A stretch of 64,000 nt of DNA from Bacteroidales bacterium (GTDB lineage Bacteria > Bacteroidota > Bacteroidia > Bacteroidales > UBA932): positions 1-64,000 of the forward strand of contig JAAZIA010000025.1 in assembly GCA_012510445.1 (NCBI GenBank), in the 5' to 3' direction. Positions 16,487-25,065 of this stretch are shown one piece after another (positions within the stretch are counted from its first letter, which is position 1; each line of letters begins with the position of its first letter). The position numbers and the translations under genes are program-made. The notes beneath the pieces were generated by a model that saw nothing but the letters and a program-made list of their open reading frames with translations, made no database searches and was not told where the DNA came from.

Positions 16487-18215
16487 TATTTTCTATTTGT
16501 TTGATCTTCTCTTCCAACTCGCCCAGTTCGCGTTTAGCTTCTTCTATCTTGCGGCAAGTGTCTGCTATAATCTTATCTGCATTTTTAGATTTGGCAAAAA
16601 ATCCCATGTTGTTTTCCCATACAGCAATCTCGGATTCCAGTTGACGGAAACGCTGTATGTATTTATCGCGCCCGCTGCGTGTTTCTGCAGAACGTCCTCT
16701 GCCACCGCGTTGTGAGCCCCTGGGTTCTGTGAAGACCGGATTCAAATGACCAAAATGTTTGTTGATCAAATTTCTAAATGCTTGATTGATTCTGTCTTTC
16801 TCTTTGATGGGTACAAAACCTATTTGCCTCCATCTGTTCTGGAAATCCTTTAACAAACTTTGCAAATCTTGAACTGTTTCCGGATGCAGTGCTTCCAATT
16901 CCTCAATAAGCCCTTCTTTAGCTTTTAAATTGTTTTCGTAAGAAGAGTCCAATTTTGAAAAGTGTTCAGACTTACGTGTGAAAAAGGCGTCGCACGCCGA
17001 GCGAAATCGTTTCCAAACAGCATCTGCATGTTTGCGTGGAACGGGACCAATTTCTTTCCATTGTTTCTGAAAATGGATGAGTTGATCTGTTGTTCTTCGC
17101 CAATCGTCACTCATATTAATGGCTTCTGCCTGTTCGCACAAGGCCGTTTTACGTTCCAGGTTGTTCTGCATTTCTTTTTTAAAGTCTGCATAGAACGTTC
17201 TTTTTTGCCCATAGAACTTGTCACAAGCTGCACGAAAGCGATCGTATACCCTTTGGTTCTCTTTTTTGGTAGCAAAGCCAATGGTTCTCCACTCGTTTTG
17301 CAAGGCCTCCAGTTCTTTGGCTTGTTTATTCCAATTTATACCCTCGTCATCTACCATTTGAGCAATGACTTCTGCTTTTTCGCAAAGGATCAGTTTTTGT
17401 TCCAGGTTTTTTCTCTGTTCTTTCTTCTGTTCTTCAAAATGTTGCTGATGCCTTACGTTAATGGCCGTAGTACTTGTTTTAAAACGTTCCCACATGGGTT
17501 CCCTAAGGTGACGGGCTATAGGACCTGTTTCTCTCCATTCTTCATGCAGTTTCTGAAGTTTGTGAAAAGCAGAAACAACATTGGGCTCTTCTACCAGTGC
17601 TTCTGCACGTTCGCACAGTTTTTCTTTAATTTCCAGATTGCGTTTAAAGTCCAGATCGCGCAATTCGTTGTTGATTTTTACATAGTCGTAAAACTTCTCA
17701 ACGTAATGCTGGTATGTTTCCCATATATCTTTTGTCCTGGAAAGAGGCACAGGGCCTACTTCTTTCCAATGCAACTGAAGGGCACGAAATTCCGGGAACG
17801 TATGATTGATGTCTTCCTGTTTTTCTAAAAGCGTTTTAATACCTTCAATGATTGACAGCTTTTCCTCCAAATTCCTTTCCTTTTGCTGTTCTATGCTGCG
17901 CAGAAGATCTGCCCTCAACACTTTGTAGCGGGCATACAGCTTTTTAAAAGTAGTTTCGTCTGCACTTTCCTGTGCTTTTTCCTGTACTTCTTCTCCGGGC
18001 GTTACCGGTGGTTGGTCTTTTTTTAATAACTTATAAAAGCATGATTTAATAAGTTCTGCATTTTTATGCATCTCTGTTTTATCTTCTGCTTCTATGAGTT
18101 TTTCAAAAACAGAAAGGAGCTCAGGAATAGCCATAGCTGTATAGTCCTTACTTTCCATTGGTTTTGTTTCAGTATTCTGCTCGAGGGGTGCAGAAAGTTT
18201 CTTATCAGGATCCAT
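16479..18215 (-). CDS. DUF349 repeat protein
   Basis: A 578-residue, highly charged, mostly helical cytoplasmic protein. Five DUF349 repeats can be seen from about residue 140 to 500, each marked by a W-[KR]-x-[IVT]-G core: HWKEVGPVP, EWRETGPIA, EWRTIGFAT, QWKEIGPVP and RWRQIGFVP. The last 50 residues form a coiled coil (EEAKRELGELEEKI). The biochemical role is unknown; the repeats suggest a scaffold or nucleic-acid/protein binder. It heads an operon with yidC and yggS and has its own -7 box. Confidence 0.88.
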   Translation of the reverse strand: MDPDKKLSAPLEQNTETKPMESKDYTAMAIPELLSVFEKLIEAEDKTEMHKNAELIKSCFYKLLKKDQPPVTPGEEVQEKAQESADETTFKKLYARYKVLRADLLRSIEQQKERNLEEKLSIIEGIKTLLEKQEDINHTFPEFRALQLHWKEVGPVPLSRTKDIWETYQHYVEKFYDYVKINNELRDLDFKRNLEIKEKLCERAEALVEEPNVVSAFHKLQKLHEEWRETGPIARHLREPMWERFKTSTTAINVRHQQHFEEQKKEQRKNLEQKLILCEKAEVIAQMVDDEGINWNKQAKELEALQNEWRTIGFATKKENQRVYDRFRAACDKFYGQKRTFYADFKKEMQNNLERKTALCEQAEAINMSDDWRRTTDQLIHFQKQWKEIGPVPRKHADAVWKRFRSACDAFFTRKSEHFSKLDSSYENNLKAKEGLIEELEALHPETVQDLQSLLKDFQNRWRQIGFVPIKEKDRINQAFRNLINKHFGHLNPVFTEPRGSQRGGRGRSAETRSGRDKYIQRFRQLESEIAVWENNMGFFAKSKNADKIIADTCRKIEEAKRELGELEEKIKQIENNE

Positions 18216-18249
18216 CTTACTTAGAAAAGGAATTAGTGTTTATAGCTTG

Positions 18250-18257
18250 CAAATGTA
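18250..18257 (-). promoter_or_regulatory. -7 box for the DUF349-yidC-yggS operon
   Basis: TACATTTG on the minus strand matches TAnnTTTG. Transcription would begin near 18244, 29 bases before the ATG at 18215. It is divergent from the trmD promoter. Confidence 0.6.
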
Positions 18258-18287
18258 ATGAAAAACTATAATATATTGAATAATGAT

Positions 18288-18295
18288 TACTTTTG
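18288..18295 (+). promoter_or_regulatory. -7 box for trmD
   Basis: TACTTTTG matches TAnnTTTG. Transcription would begin near 18302, right at the chosen trmD ATG (18303), so the mRNA may be almost leaderless. This rules out the longer frame beginning at 18258. Confidence 0.55.
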
Positions 18296-18302
18296 CCACG
18301 TT

Positions 18303-18995
18303 ATGAGAATTGATATAATTACAGTTCTTCCCTCTTTACTGGAAAGTCCGTTGTCTCATTCCATTATAAAAAGGGCCAGGGAGCAGTCTTTGGTGAACAT
18401 ACAGATACACGATCTGAGGCCTTACGGGAAAGGGAAATACAGACAAACAGACGATTACCCTTTTGGCGGAGGAGCAGGGATGGTCATGATGATTGAACCC
18501 ATTTACCGCCTGATTGAAAAGTTAAAAAAAGAACGTAGTTATGATGAAATTATTTATACCACACCGGATGGGCTCCCTTTTACTCAAAAAGAAGCCAACC
18601 GTCTGTCTTGTCTAAGAAACATCATTCTCTTGTGTGGCCATTACAAAGGCATTGACCAAAGAATAAGAGACCATCTGATAACCCGCGAACTATCCATTGG
18701 AGATTATGTGCTTAGTGGAGGAGAGTTAGCTGCAGCAGTGGTCACCGATGCCGTTGTTAGGCTACTTCCCGGAGTTTTATCAGACGAAACCTCGGCCTTA
18801 ACAGACACGTTTCAAGACAATTTGCTGGCTCCTCCCATCTATACGCGTCCCGCCGATTTTAGAGGTTGGAAGGTTCCGGAAGTACTGTTGAGCGGAGATC
18901 CGGCAAAAATTACGGAATGGGAAGAAAAAGAAAGCCTGAGCCGTACGGAGCGGCTCAGGCCTGATTTATTGGATCCCACTATGGGCTCTAGATAG
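18303..18995 (+). CDS. trmD: tRNA (guanine-N1-)-methyltransferase
   Basis: A 230-residue SPOUT methyltransferase that makes m1G37 in tRNA, preventing frameshifting. The N-terminus [21 protein letters not shown] and the SAM-knot segments [12 protein letters not shown] and [14 protein letters not shown] are characteristic. An upstream in-frame ATG at 18258 would add 15 residues that do not fit the family, and the -7 box at 18288-18295 places the start at 18303. The 3' end overlaps the convergent folD gene by 8 bases. Confidence 0.95.
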   Translation: MRIDIITVLPSLLESPLSHSIIKRAREQSLVNIQIHDLRPYGKGKYRQTDDYPFGGGAGMVMMIEPIYRLIEKLKKERSYDEIIYTTPDGLPFTQKEANRLSCLRNIILLCGHYKGIDQRIRDHLITRELSIGDYVLSGGELAAAVVTDAVVRLLPGVLSDETSALTDTFQDNLLAPPIYTRPADFRGWKVPEVLLSGDPAKITEWEEKESLSRTERLRPDLLDPTMGSR

Positions 18996-19875
18996 GTCCT
19001 AAATTTCTTCTCATAGCAGCCAACATGGTGTTTTTTAACAAAGAAACTCGCGTCATGGGTCCCACCCCTCCCGGTACCGGAGTAATGTAACTGCAGCGTG
19101 GAGCTACTTCTTCAAAATCTACGTCACCCACCAATTTATACCCCGATTTTGTATTTTTATTTTCTACACGACTGATGCCCACGTCAACTACTACAGCTCC
19201 TTCTTTGACCATATCTGCCTTGACAAATAACGGTTGCCCCATGGCAGCCACCAATATATCTGCCCTGCGTGTGATTTCTTCTAAGTGTAAGGTTCTGGAA
19301 TGGCATAAAGTTACCGTACAGTCTCCGCGGTACCCTTTTCTGGAAAGAAGGTTGGCCAAGGGTTTGCCTACAATGTTACTGCGTCCCAAAACTACACATT
19401 CCTTTCCTTGCAAAGGGATGTGAAAATAATCCAGAAGGTCCACAATTCCACCGGGAGTAGCGGCTACTAGAGACGGAAGTCCCATAACCATACGACCTAC
19501 ATTTAACGGATGGAAACCGTCTACATCTTTGTCGGGGTCAATGGTTTCTATAATTTCTTGTTCGTTCAGATGCTCCGGAAGCGGTAACTGAACTATAAGC
19601 CCGTCTACCCCATCATCCTCATTGATGGATTTAACACATTCAATAAGTCCTTCCTGGCTGATGGTAGCTGAAAGTTTGTAAACGATGGATTCCATACCTA
19701 CCTGGCGACAATCGTTCTCTTTGCTTTTAACATACGAATGGCTTGCAGGATCGTCTCCCACAAGGATCGCAGCCAGGCGAGGTTTCCTGCCAAATTCCCG
19801 GCTCCAGCGGTCCACATCACTCATAATGTCTTTTTTAATGGCTTCTGCTGCCATTTTTCCGTCCAGTAATTTCAT
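18988..19875 (-). CDS. folD: Methylene-THF dehydrogenase/cyclohydrolase
   Basis: A 295-residue bifunctional enzyme of one-carbon metabolism, oxidising 5,10-methylene-THF and hydrolysing methenyl-THF to 10-formyl-THF. Signatures are [13 protein letters not shown] (with the catalytic lysine), [12 protein letters not shown], the nucleotide-binding [13 protein letters not shown] and [11 protein letters not shown] near the end. It follows ffh by 2 bases in a lysA-sua5-ffh-folD operon. Length is normal. Confidence 0.97.
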   Translation of the reverse strand: MKLLDGKMAAEAIKKDIMSDVDRWSREFGRKPRLAAILVGDDPASHSYVKSKENDCRQVGMESIVYKLSATISQEGLIECVKSINEDDGVDGLIVQLPLPEHLNEQEIIETIDPDKDVDGFHPLNVGRMVMGLPSLVAATPGGIVDLLDYFHIPLQGKECVVLGRSNIVGKPLANLLSRKGYRGDCTVTLCHSRTLHLEEITRRADILVAAMGQPLFVKADMVKEGAVVVDVGISRVENKNTKSGYKLVGDVDFEEVAPRCSYITPVPGGVGPMTRVSLLKNTMLAAMRRNLGPI

Positions 19876-19877
19876 GA

Positions 19878-21209
19878 TTATATTCCTCCTTTTCTCATAG
19901 ATTGCATCATGGATGCTGCGCCACCTTTTCTTAGGTTTCTCATCATCCTGCGTGTTTCATTAAATTGTTTTATCAATCGATTAACTTCTGTGATGGACGT
20001 TCCGCTACCGGCAGCAATGCGTTTACGTCTGCTTCCGTTCAAAACAGACGGGTTGTCCCTCTCTTGTGGTGTCATGGACCCTATAATAGCTTCTATTTCC
20101 TTAAAGGCATCGTCCTCTATATCAACATCTTTCATGGCTTTAGATGCTCCCGGAATCATGGCAGCCAGGTCTTTGATGTTCCCCATTTTTTTAACTTGTT
20201 TAATCTGTTTAAGAAAATCATCAAAGTTAAAACTGTCTTGAGCCAGTTTCTTGCGAAGCTTTTTGCTTTCTTCCTCGTCAAATTGTTCCTGGGCTCTCTC
20301 TACCAGTGTCACTATGTCTCCCATACCCAGAATCCGGTCAGCTATACGTGCCGGGTGGAATACATCCAGGGCATCCATTTTTTCTCCTGTACCGGCAAAT
20401 TTGATGGGTTTATCAACAACGGCACGTATAGACAAAGCCGCTCCCCCACGTGTATCGCCGTCCAGTTTACTAAGTACTACGCCGTCAAATTGTAGTTTCT
20501 CATGAAACGCAAGAGCCGTTTCTACCGCATCTTGTCCTGTCATAGAGTCTACAACAAATAATGTTTCTGTGGGATCTACGGCCTTCTTTATGGCGCTTAT
20601 TTCCTCCATCATCACCCGGTCAATGGCCAGGCGGCCGGCCGTATCTATAATTACTAAATTGTAATTCTCTTCACGCGCTTTTTTTATGGCGTTTTTCGCA
20701 ATTTGTACCGGGTCTTTACTCTCTTCCTCTGTATAAACCTCTGCTCCCACTTGTTTCCCAAGTACTCGCAACTGCTCAATGGCTGCCGGTCTATACACGT
20801 CTGCGGCTACCAACAAAGGCCGCATCCCTTTTTTCTTTTTCAAGAACAAAGCTAGTTTTGCAGAAAAGGTGGTTTTCCCCGACCCTTGCAAACCGGCAAC
20901 AAGTACTATACCCGGCTCTCCTTTTATATTGATCCCTACAGCTTCGGTACCCATCAAATCAACAAGGCGGTCGTGGACTATCTTAGTCATCATTTGACCT
21001 GGCCTTACCGACCTGAGTACATCTTGTCCCAATGCATCTTCTTTTACCTGATCACAAAAATTTTTGGCTACCTTGTAGCTCACGTCTGCTTCTAGCAGGG
21101 CACGACGGACATCTTTCAAAGTTTCCGCCACATTAATCTCTGTGATTTTTCCTTCTCCTCTAAGTAGTTTGAACGAACGCTCCAACCTGTCTGTAAGATT
21201 TTCAAACAT
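19878..21209 (-). CDS. ffh: Signal recognition particle GTPase Ffh
   Basis: A 443-residue SRP54 homologue that binds signal sequences and 4.5S RNA and delivers ribosomes to FtsY at the membrane. After the N domain the GTPase P-loop GLQGSGKT lies at residues 106-113; IIDTAGR and SKLDGDTRGGA follow. The methionine-rich M domain ends in MMQSMRKGGI. Length is typical. It lies 20 bases after the Sua5-like gene and 2 bases before folD. Confidence 0.97.
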   Translation of the reverse strand: MFENLTDRLERSFKLLRGEGKITEINVAETLKDVRRALLEADVSYKVAKNFCDQVKEDALGQDVLRSVRPGQMMTKIVHDRLVDLMGTEAVGINIKGEPGIVLVAGLQGSGKTTFSAKLALFLKKKKGMRPLLVAADVYRPAAIEQLRVLGKQVGAEVYTEEESKDPVQIAKNAIKKAREENYNLVIIDTAGRLAIDRVMMEEISAIKKAVDPTETLFVVDSMTGQDAVETALAFHEKLQFDGVVLSKLDGDTRGGAALSIRAVVDKPIKFAGTGEKMDALDVFHPARIADRILGMGDIVTLVERAQEQFDEEESKKLRKKLAQDSFNFDDFLKQIKQVKKMGNIKDLAAMIPGASKAMKDVDIEDDAFKEIEAIIGSMTPQERDNPSVLNGSRRKRIAAGSGTSITEVNRLIKQFNETRRMMRNLRKGGAASMMQSMRKGGI

Positions 21210-21229
21210 ATATTTTATCAGTTATTTTA

Positions 21230-21844
21230 TTAAAAAAGTAATGGTTTGGGCCCTTCACGAATGATGACCGGCTCGGGTCCGGTACAATCTATAATGGCAG
21301 AAGAGTCCAGTCCTCCCGATCCTCCGTCTATAACTACGTCTACCTGGTCTCCAAAACGGTCATAAATGAGTCCCGGATCGGATAGATAGCCGGGCTCTTC
21401 TTCATCCCACGGCAACGAAGTAGAAACGATAGGAACCCCTAGTTCTTTTAGAATAATTTGAAGTATGGGATTGTCTGGAACGCGTATGCCTACCGTTCGC
21501 TTTTTGCCTTTAAAAAGTTTGGGAATTTGACTGTTTCCCTGAAGCAAAAAAGTGAAGGGCCCCGGAAGGTTTTTTTTCATCATCCTAAACACGTGGTTGT
21601 TCAAGGGTCTGCAATAATTAGACAGCTGTGATAAATCATTGCATAAGAAAGACAATCGGGTAGAAGGAGTATAATATCCTTTGATTCTTTCCATATTTAC
21701 AACGGCACCCAGGTGGTCAAGAGAACAGCCCATACCGTATACACTGTCGGTAGGGTAAATCACAATACCCCCTGCTTCAAGTGCAGATACCGCCATGTGA
21801 ACCAGACGGTCCTGAGGATTATCCGGATGTATTTTTAGTAACAT
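21230..21844 (-). CDS. Sua5/YciO/YrdC-family protein
   Basis: A 204-residue YrdC-fold protein. Family members either make threonylcarbamoyl-AMP for the t6A37 modification of tRNA (TsaC/Sua5) or are the YciO paralogue of less certain role. It shows GGIVIYPTDSVYGMGC near the N-terminus and KRTVGIRVPDN and PIVSTSLP further on. The LTH-type start of TsaC is missing and the length matches the YciO type, so I do not assign tsaC. It lies between lysA and ffh with short gaps. Confidence 0.85.
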   Translation of the reverse strand: MLLKIHPDNPQDRLVHMAVSALEAGGIVIYPTDSVYGMGCSLDHLGAVVNMERIKGYYTPSTRLSFLCNDLSQLSNYCRPLNNHVFRMMKKNLPGPFTFLLQGNSQIPKLFKGKKRTVGIRVPDNPILQIILKELGVPIVSTSLPWDEEEPGYLSDPGLIYDRFGDQVDVVIDGGSGGLDSSAIIDCTGPEPVIIREGPKPLLF

Positions 21845-21850
21845 AATTAT

Positions 21851-23008
21851 TTATAGATCCGGCGAATAATAAGCTTGTGCCAATTCTTTCTGGTTGTAAC
21901 GCATACCCATAACCTGTCCATACGCTCCTGCAGAGCAGATAACCAAGAGGTCTCCACGCGATGTTTCTTTCATTTTCACAGCTTCATCAAACCTGTCTGC
22001 AGACTCGCATACAGGACCTACCACATCGTACGTCTTATTTTTAGAAGATTCCGAGGTAAGGTTATATATGGCATGACGGACGTTGTAGAGTGCAGGTCTA
22101 ATCAAATCATTCATACCGGCATCTAAGATTACAAATTCTTTTTCTTTACCTTTTTTCACAAACAGCACTCTGGAAATCAGAAAACCACATTGTCCTACCA
22201 ACGTTCTTCCCGGTTCAAAATGAACTTTTTGTCCTTTTCTTACTTCCAGGTTATGGTGGATGGTTTCAAAATACGTTTCAAAGGGGCTTATTAGGTTTTC
22301 TATAGGTTTTTCATAATCAATAGCCAAGCCTCCTCCCATATTTATATGTTCCACATTTATATTTTTCTGCTCAAACCATTTCTGAAAAGTGTTCATTTTC
22401 TTGCACAGTTTTTCAAACACGTCCATGTCTGTAATTTGAGAGCCTATGTGCATATGCAAGCCAAGGAATTTTACGTTTTCACACGAATTGATTACCTCAA
22501 GCGCTTCTGTAAGGTCTTTCCCTGAAATTCCAAATTTATCTTTTGCCCGCCCTGTGGTTATATGTTTGTTTGTTTTGGCATCTATATCGGGGTTAAGCCT
22601 AAGAGAAATGCCTGCTTTTTTCCCCATCTGTGCCGCCAAATCGTTGATTACCTTAATTTCCGGAACAGATTCGCAATTAAAAGAAAAGATATCGCCTTGC
22701 AGAGACATGCGAATCTCTTTGTCAGTTTTTCCTACTCCTGCATATATAATAGTATCGGGATCAAAACCAAGATCCAGGGCCAGCTGCACTTCATTACCGC
22801 TTACACAGTCGGCTCCCAGTCCGGCACGGTGGATAATCTCCAATATTTGTGGATTCGCATTGGCTTTCATGGCATAATGTGCATGATAGCCGTATTTCCT
22901 AATAAGCTTAGTATACAGCCGGAGGGTTTGATCCAGGATGTCCAGATCGTAAAAATAAAAGGGCGTTTCAAGACGTTTGAACGCGTTAATAAAACGTGCT
23001 AGTTGCAT
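21851..23008 (-). CDS. lysA: Diaminopimelate decarboxylase
   Basis: A 385-residue fold-type III PLP enzyme catalysing the last step of lysine synthesis, decarboxylation of meso-diaminopimelate. The cofactor lysine is K48 in HYAMKAN. The glycine-rich phosphate-binding segment INMGGGLAIDYE and the active-site GPVCESADRF are present. It heads the lysA-sua5-ffh-folD operon behind a -7 box at 23032-23039. The start MQLARFINAF follows that promoter by about 20 bases. Confidence 0.95.
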   Translation of the reverse strand: MQLARFINAFKRLETPFYFYDLDILDQTLRLYTKLIRKYGYHAHYAMKANANPQILEIIHRAGLGADCVSGNEVQLALDLGFDPDTIIYAGVGKTDKEIRMSLQGDIFSFNCESVPEIKVINDLAAQMGKKAGISLRLNPDIDAKTNKHITTGRAKDKFGISGKDLTEALEVINSCENVKFLGLHMHIGSQITDMDVFEKLCKKMNTFQKWFEQKNINVEHINMGGGLAIDYEKPIENLISPFETYFETIHHNLEVRKGQKVHFEPGRTLVGQCGFLISRVLFVKKGKEKEFVILDAGMNDLIRPALYNVRHAIYNLTSESSKNKTYDVVGPVCESADRFDEAVKMKETSRGDLLVICSAGAYGQVMGMRYNQKELAQAYYSPDL

Positions 23009-23031
23009 ATTTAATTGAACATAATACCGGA

Positions 23032-23039
23032 CAAACTTA
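23032..23039 (-). promoter_or_regulatory. -7 box for the lysA operon
   Basis: TAAGTTTG on the minus strand matches TAnnTTTG; no TTTG is evident about 20 bases upstream. Transcription would start near 23026. Confidence 0.55.
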
Positions 23040-23073
23040 ACATTTTTTTGAATAAGTGCCTTCCATGCAATAA

Positions 23074-23107
23074 AAAAACCGAGGGTGCTGCAGCATCCTC
23101 GGTTTTT
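23074..23107 (-). terminator. Strong intrinsic terminator of the small-protein operon
   Basis: Seventeen bases on each side pair as AAAAACCGAGGGTGCTG with CAGCATCCTCGGTTTTT (one G-U). The stem is GC-rich in its middle with T-runs on both sides, so it can act in both directions. It lies 16 bases past the stop of the 51-residue protein and upstream of the lysA promoter. Confidence 0.9.
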
Positions 23108-23122
23108 AGACTTAGTCTTTAA

Positions 23123-23278
23123 CTAGGGTTTGTTGATTGTATCCTTAATCAACCCGACAAGACCTGTGATAATAGCAACCAAAAGAGTTCCTACTCCCAG
23201 GAATGCAAAAATAAATCCGGATTCAAAGTCAAGCAGACCCTGCCACATATCTTTGAGAATTGTTAAAATTACGTCCAT
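23123..23278 (-). CDS. Small single-span membrane protein (51 aa)
   Basis: An open frame from ATG at 23278 to TAG encodes MDVILTILKDMWQGLLDFES, then the hydrophobic stretch GFIFAFLGVGTLLVAIITGL, then VGLIKDTINKP. It predicts one membrane span with a short amphipathic N-terminal helix. I do not recognise a family. Support for its being real comes from its place between a consensus promoter (23542-23572) and a strong terminator (23074-23107), and from its similar size and layout to the upstream 45-residue protein. A perfect 16-bp palindrome lies just before its start. Confidence 0.65.
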   Translation of the reverse strand: MDVILTILKDMWQGLLDFESGFIFAFLGVGTLLVAIITGLVGLIKDTINKP

Positions 23279-23279
23279 A

Positions 23280-23295
23280 TTTAATTCGAATTAAA
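23280..23295. promoter_or_regulatory. Perfect 16-bp palindrome before a small gene
   Basis: TTTAATTCGAATTAAA is fully self-complementary and ends 1 base before the ATG at 23278. It could be an operator or a weak hairpin controlling translation of the 51-residue protein. AT-richness makes chance occurrence possible. Confidence 0.5.
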
Positions 23296-23358
23296 GTTAT
23301 TATACCTACTCTTTTTATTAAAAGGATTTTCGGATTACTCCCGGAACCTTCCAGTTAT

Positions 23359-23496
23359 TTAGGTTGGTTTTTTTCCAAATAGAGGTTCTACCACAAAGGG
23401 CAAAATTGCACCTATCAGTACAAAAATCAAAGCCAACCACCAGTTGGATTCAGGGTCGTGAATGAGACCTTTAAGCATTGTAATAAAATCTACCAT
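23359..23496 (-). CDS. Small single-span membrane protein (45 aa)
   Basis: The frame from ATG at 23496 to TAA encodes MVDFITMLKGLIHDPESNWW, the span LALIFVLIGAILPFVVEPLF and a GKKPT tail. It has one predicted membrane span with positive residues at the C-terminus. The family is unknown to me. It is the first gene after a TTTG-N19-TAACTTTG promoter and shares layout with the next small gene: a short acidic or amphipathic N-terminus, a single span and a lysine-containing tail. The two may be distant paralogues or a two-component membrane complex, and a toxin-like role cannot be excluded. Confidence 0.65.
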   Translation of the reverse strand: MVDFITMLKGLIHDPESNWWLALIFVLIGAILPFVVEPLFGKKPT

Positions 23497-23541
23497 GGTA
23501 TTTATTAGTTGTTAAATGGTTAAAAATTCAATGAACACTGA

Positions 23542-23572
23542 CAAAGTTAAAAATCTTTTTTTAACTACCAAA
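23542..23572 (-). promoter_or_regulatory. Consensus promoter of the small-protein operon
   Basis: On the minus strand TTTG (23569-23572) is followed by exactly 19 bases and TAACTTTG (23542-23549). This is a full match to the Bacteroidetes consensus. Transcription would start near 23536, 40 bases before the first small ATG. Confidence 0.85.
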
Positions 23573-23582
23573 CACCGAACCA

Positions 23583-25061
23583 TCAATTGTTATGCTCTTT
23601 TCGCAGTAAGTCTGTGACTGTTTTCACCGGATTAAAAGTGTCCATAGGTACTTCTACAAACACTGTATTCCATCGGCTCATGGCTCCATTCCACAATCCG
23701 GGAAGCTCCAAAGCCTTTAAATCTCTGCCTTCCAGCGTCTTGTAAGATACAAACCCGGTGTCTTCGTCTGCGTACTTTTGCAGAGGATATACGTGCCCAT
23801 GTACATCTTTAATGGAACATACCAAATCAACCGGATTAAAATGGGTGGCATTGTATTTTTTTCCGTTCAATTGTACTTCTTCCAAAATTTGAAGCGAACT
23901 GCTTCCATCACGCTCCCTTATCCTAAATGGTCCGCCTCCGGGTTCATCGGTTATGGGTACCATACCACATACCCGCAGGGGTCTGTCCAAAACAGATAAC
24001 AAATAAGAGGCGTAAGCCCGGCGGTTTTCCCTAGAAAACGGAGCATGGGTAATGCAAAAAGTGTCGGTCAGAAAACGGGAGATTTCTTGCAACAGTTCTT
24101 CTGTCACTACCTCTTGCTGCTGCTTTAGTATATTAATATAGGTATGCACCCGATCTTTGCAATGAACCAGATAGCCGGCCAGCACCTTTCTCCAATGAAT
24201 AACAGGTTCCAGCAAGGCTTCCGGCACTACGTTGTCAATGTTACGGATAACAATCAGGTCTTCTTTGAGCCTGTTCAGGTTCTTAAGAAGTGCACCGTGC
24301 CCTCCCGGCCGGAAGAGCAAGGTACCGTCTTCTATACGGAACGGAACGTTATCCGGGGTAACTGCCAGGGTATCCGTAGAAGGGCTCTGGAGAGAAAACC
24401 CCACGTGAAAGGTAAGTCCAAACCGCTTTTCAACCGTACTCCTTACGTGTTTCCACAGCTCCTTAAACCGTTCCAGGTGTTCTTCAGATACGGTAAAATG
24501 AACGGAAACCGTTCCGTTTGGATTGGCCGTAGCCAGTGCAGCTTCTGTAAGATGTTCTTCAAAGGGGGTTTTTGGACCTTCGGGATATTTATGAAACGGA
24601 ATGAGTCCTTTAGGTAAAAAGGCAAAATCCAGCCCGTTCCTGTCCAGCAAGATATCTAATATACCCAATGCGTGGGAGGTGTCAAATCCTTCTTCCTTTT
24701 CCAATAAAGGATAAAAAGCGAAACGGTGCAGTTCCTCAAAAAAAACTTGGGCATTCCCGGACAACCCTTCACGGCCTCGGCTTTTTAATACCTCCTTTGC
24801 CTTAAAAAGGTCTTTGAACATGCGACTGGCTGCTCCGGACGCCGGCACAAATGACGCCCTGGTTCCATTCCAGCCTTTGTAAATTTGTATGTACTTATTT
24901 TGTTCTTCCGGGCTAAGGCAGGTAATTCCATTTCCCGGTACGGCCGGGCCCAGGACCTCCAAAGGCGGGAAGCCCTGTTTGAAAAACACGAGTTGTTTTT
25001 CTATGTCTTCCATAGTTAATCCTTTGTTCCGGATGGTTTCTTTGTCTTTTACTGTAAACAT
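23583..25061 (-). CDS. DUF4301 family protein
   Basis: A 492-residue cytoplasmic protein that resembles the DUF4301 family of Bacteroidetes, whose function is not established. Visible features include VPASGAASRMFKDLF near residues 72-86 and LFRPGGHGALLKNLN near 270, which look like nucleotide- or phosphate-binding turns and recall nucleotidyltransferase-like folds. That resemblance is only an inference. It is last in the recF-DUF721-pdxB-DUF4301 operon, 4 bases after pdxB. Confidence 0.8.
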   Translation of the reverse strand: MFTVKDKETIRNKGLTMEDIEKQLVFFKQGFPPLEVLGPAVPGNGITCLSPEEQNKYIQIYKGWNGTRASFVPASGAASRMFKDLFKAKEVLKSRGREGLSGNAQVFFEELHRFAFYPLLEKEEGFDTSHALGILDILLDRNGLDFAFLPKGLIPFHKYPEGPKTPFEEHLTEAALATANPNGTVSVHFTVSEEHLERFKELWKHVRSTVEKRFGLTFHVGFSLQSPSTDTLAVTPDNVPFRIEDGTLLFRPGGHGALLKNLNRLKEDLIVIRNIDNVVPEALLEPVIHWRKVLAGYLVHCKDRVHTYINILKQQQEVVTEELLQEISRFLTDTFCITHAPFSRENRRAYASYLLSVLDRPLRVCGMVPITDEPGGGPFRIRERDGSSSLQILEEVQLNGKKYNATHFNPVDLVCSIKDVHGHVYPLQKYADEDTGFVSYKTLEGRDLKALELPGLWNGAMSRWNTVFVEVPMDTFNPVKTVTDLLRKEHNN

Positions 25062-25065
25062 ATTT

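Noticed and set aside
16962-17828. A 288-codon rightward open frame opposite the DUF349 gene
   Set aside because: It is antisense to a clearly recognisable repeat protein, has a phenylalanine-rich composition typical of reversed Lys/Glu-rich coding sequence and shows no family resemblance.
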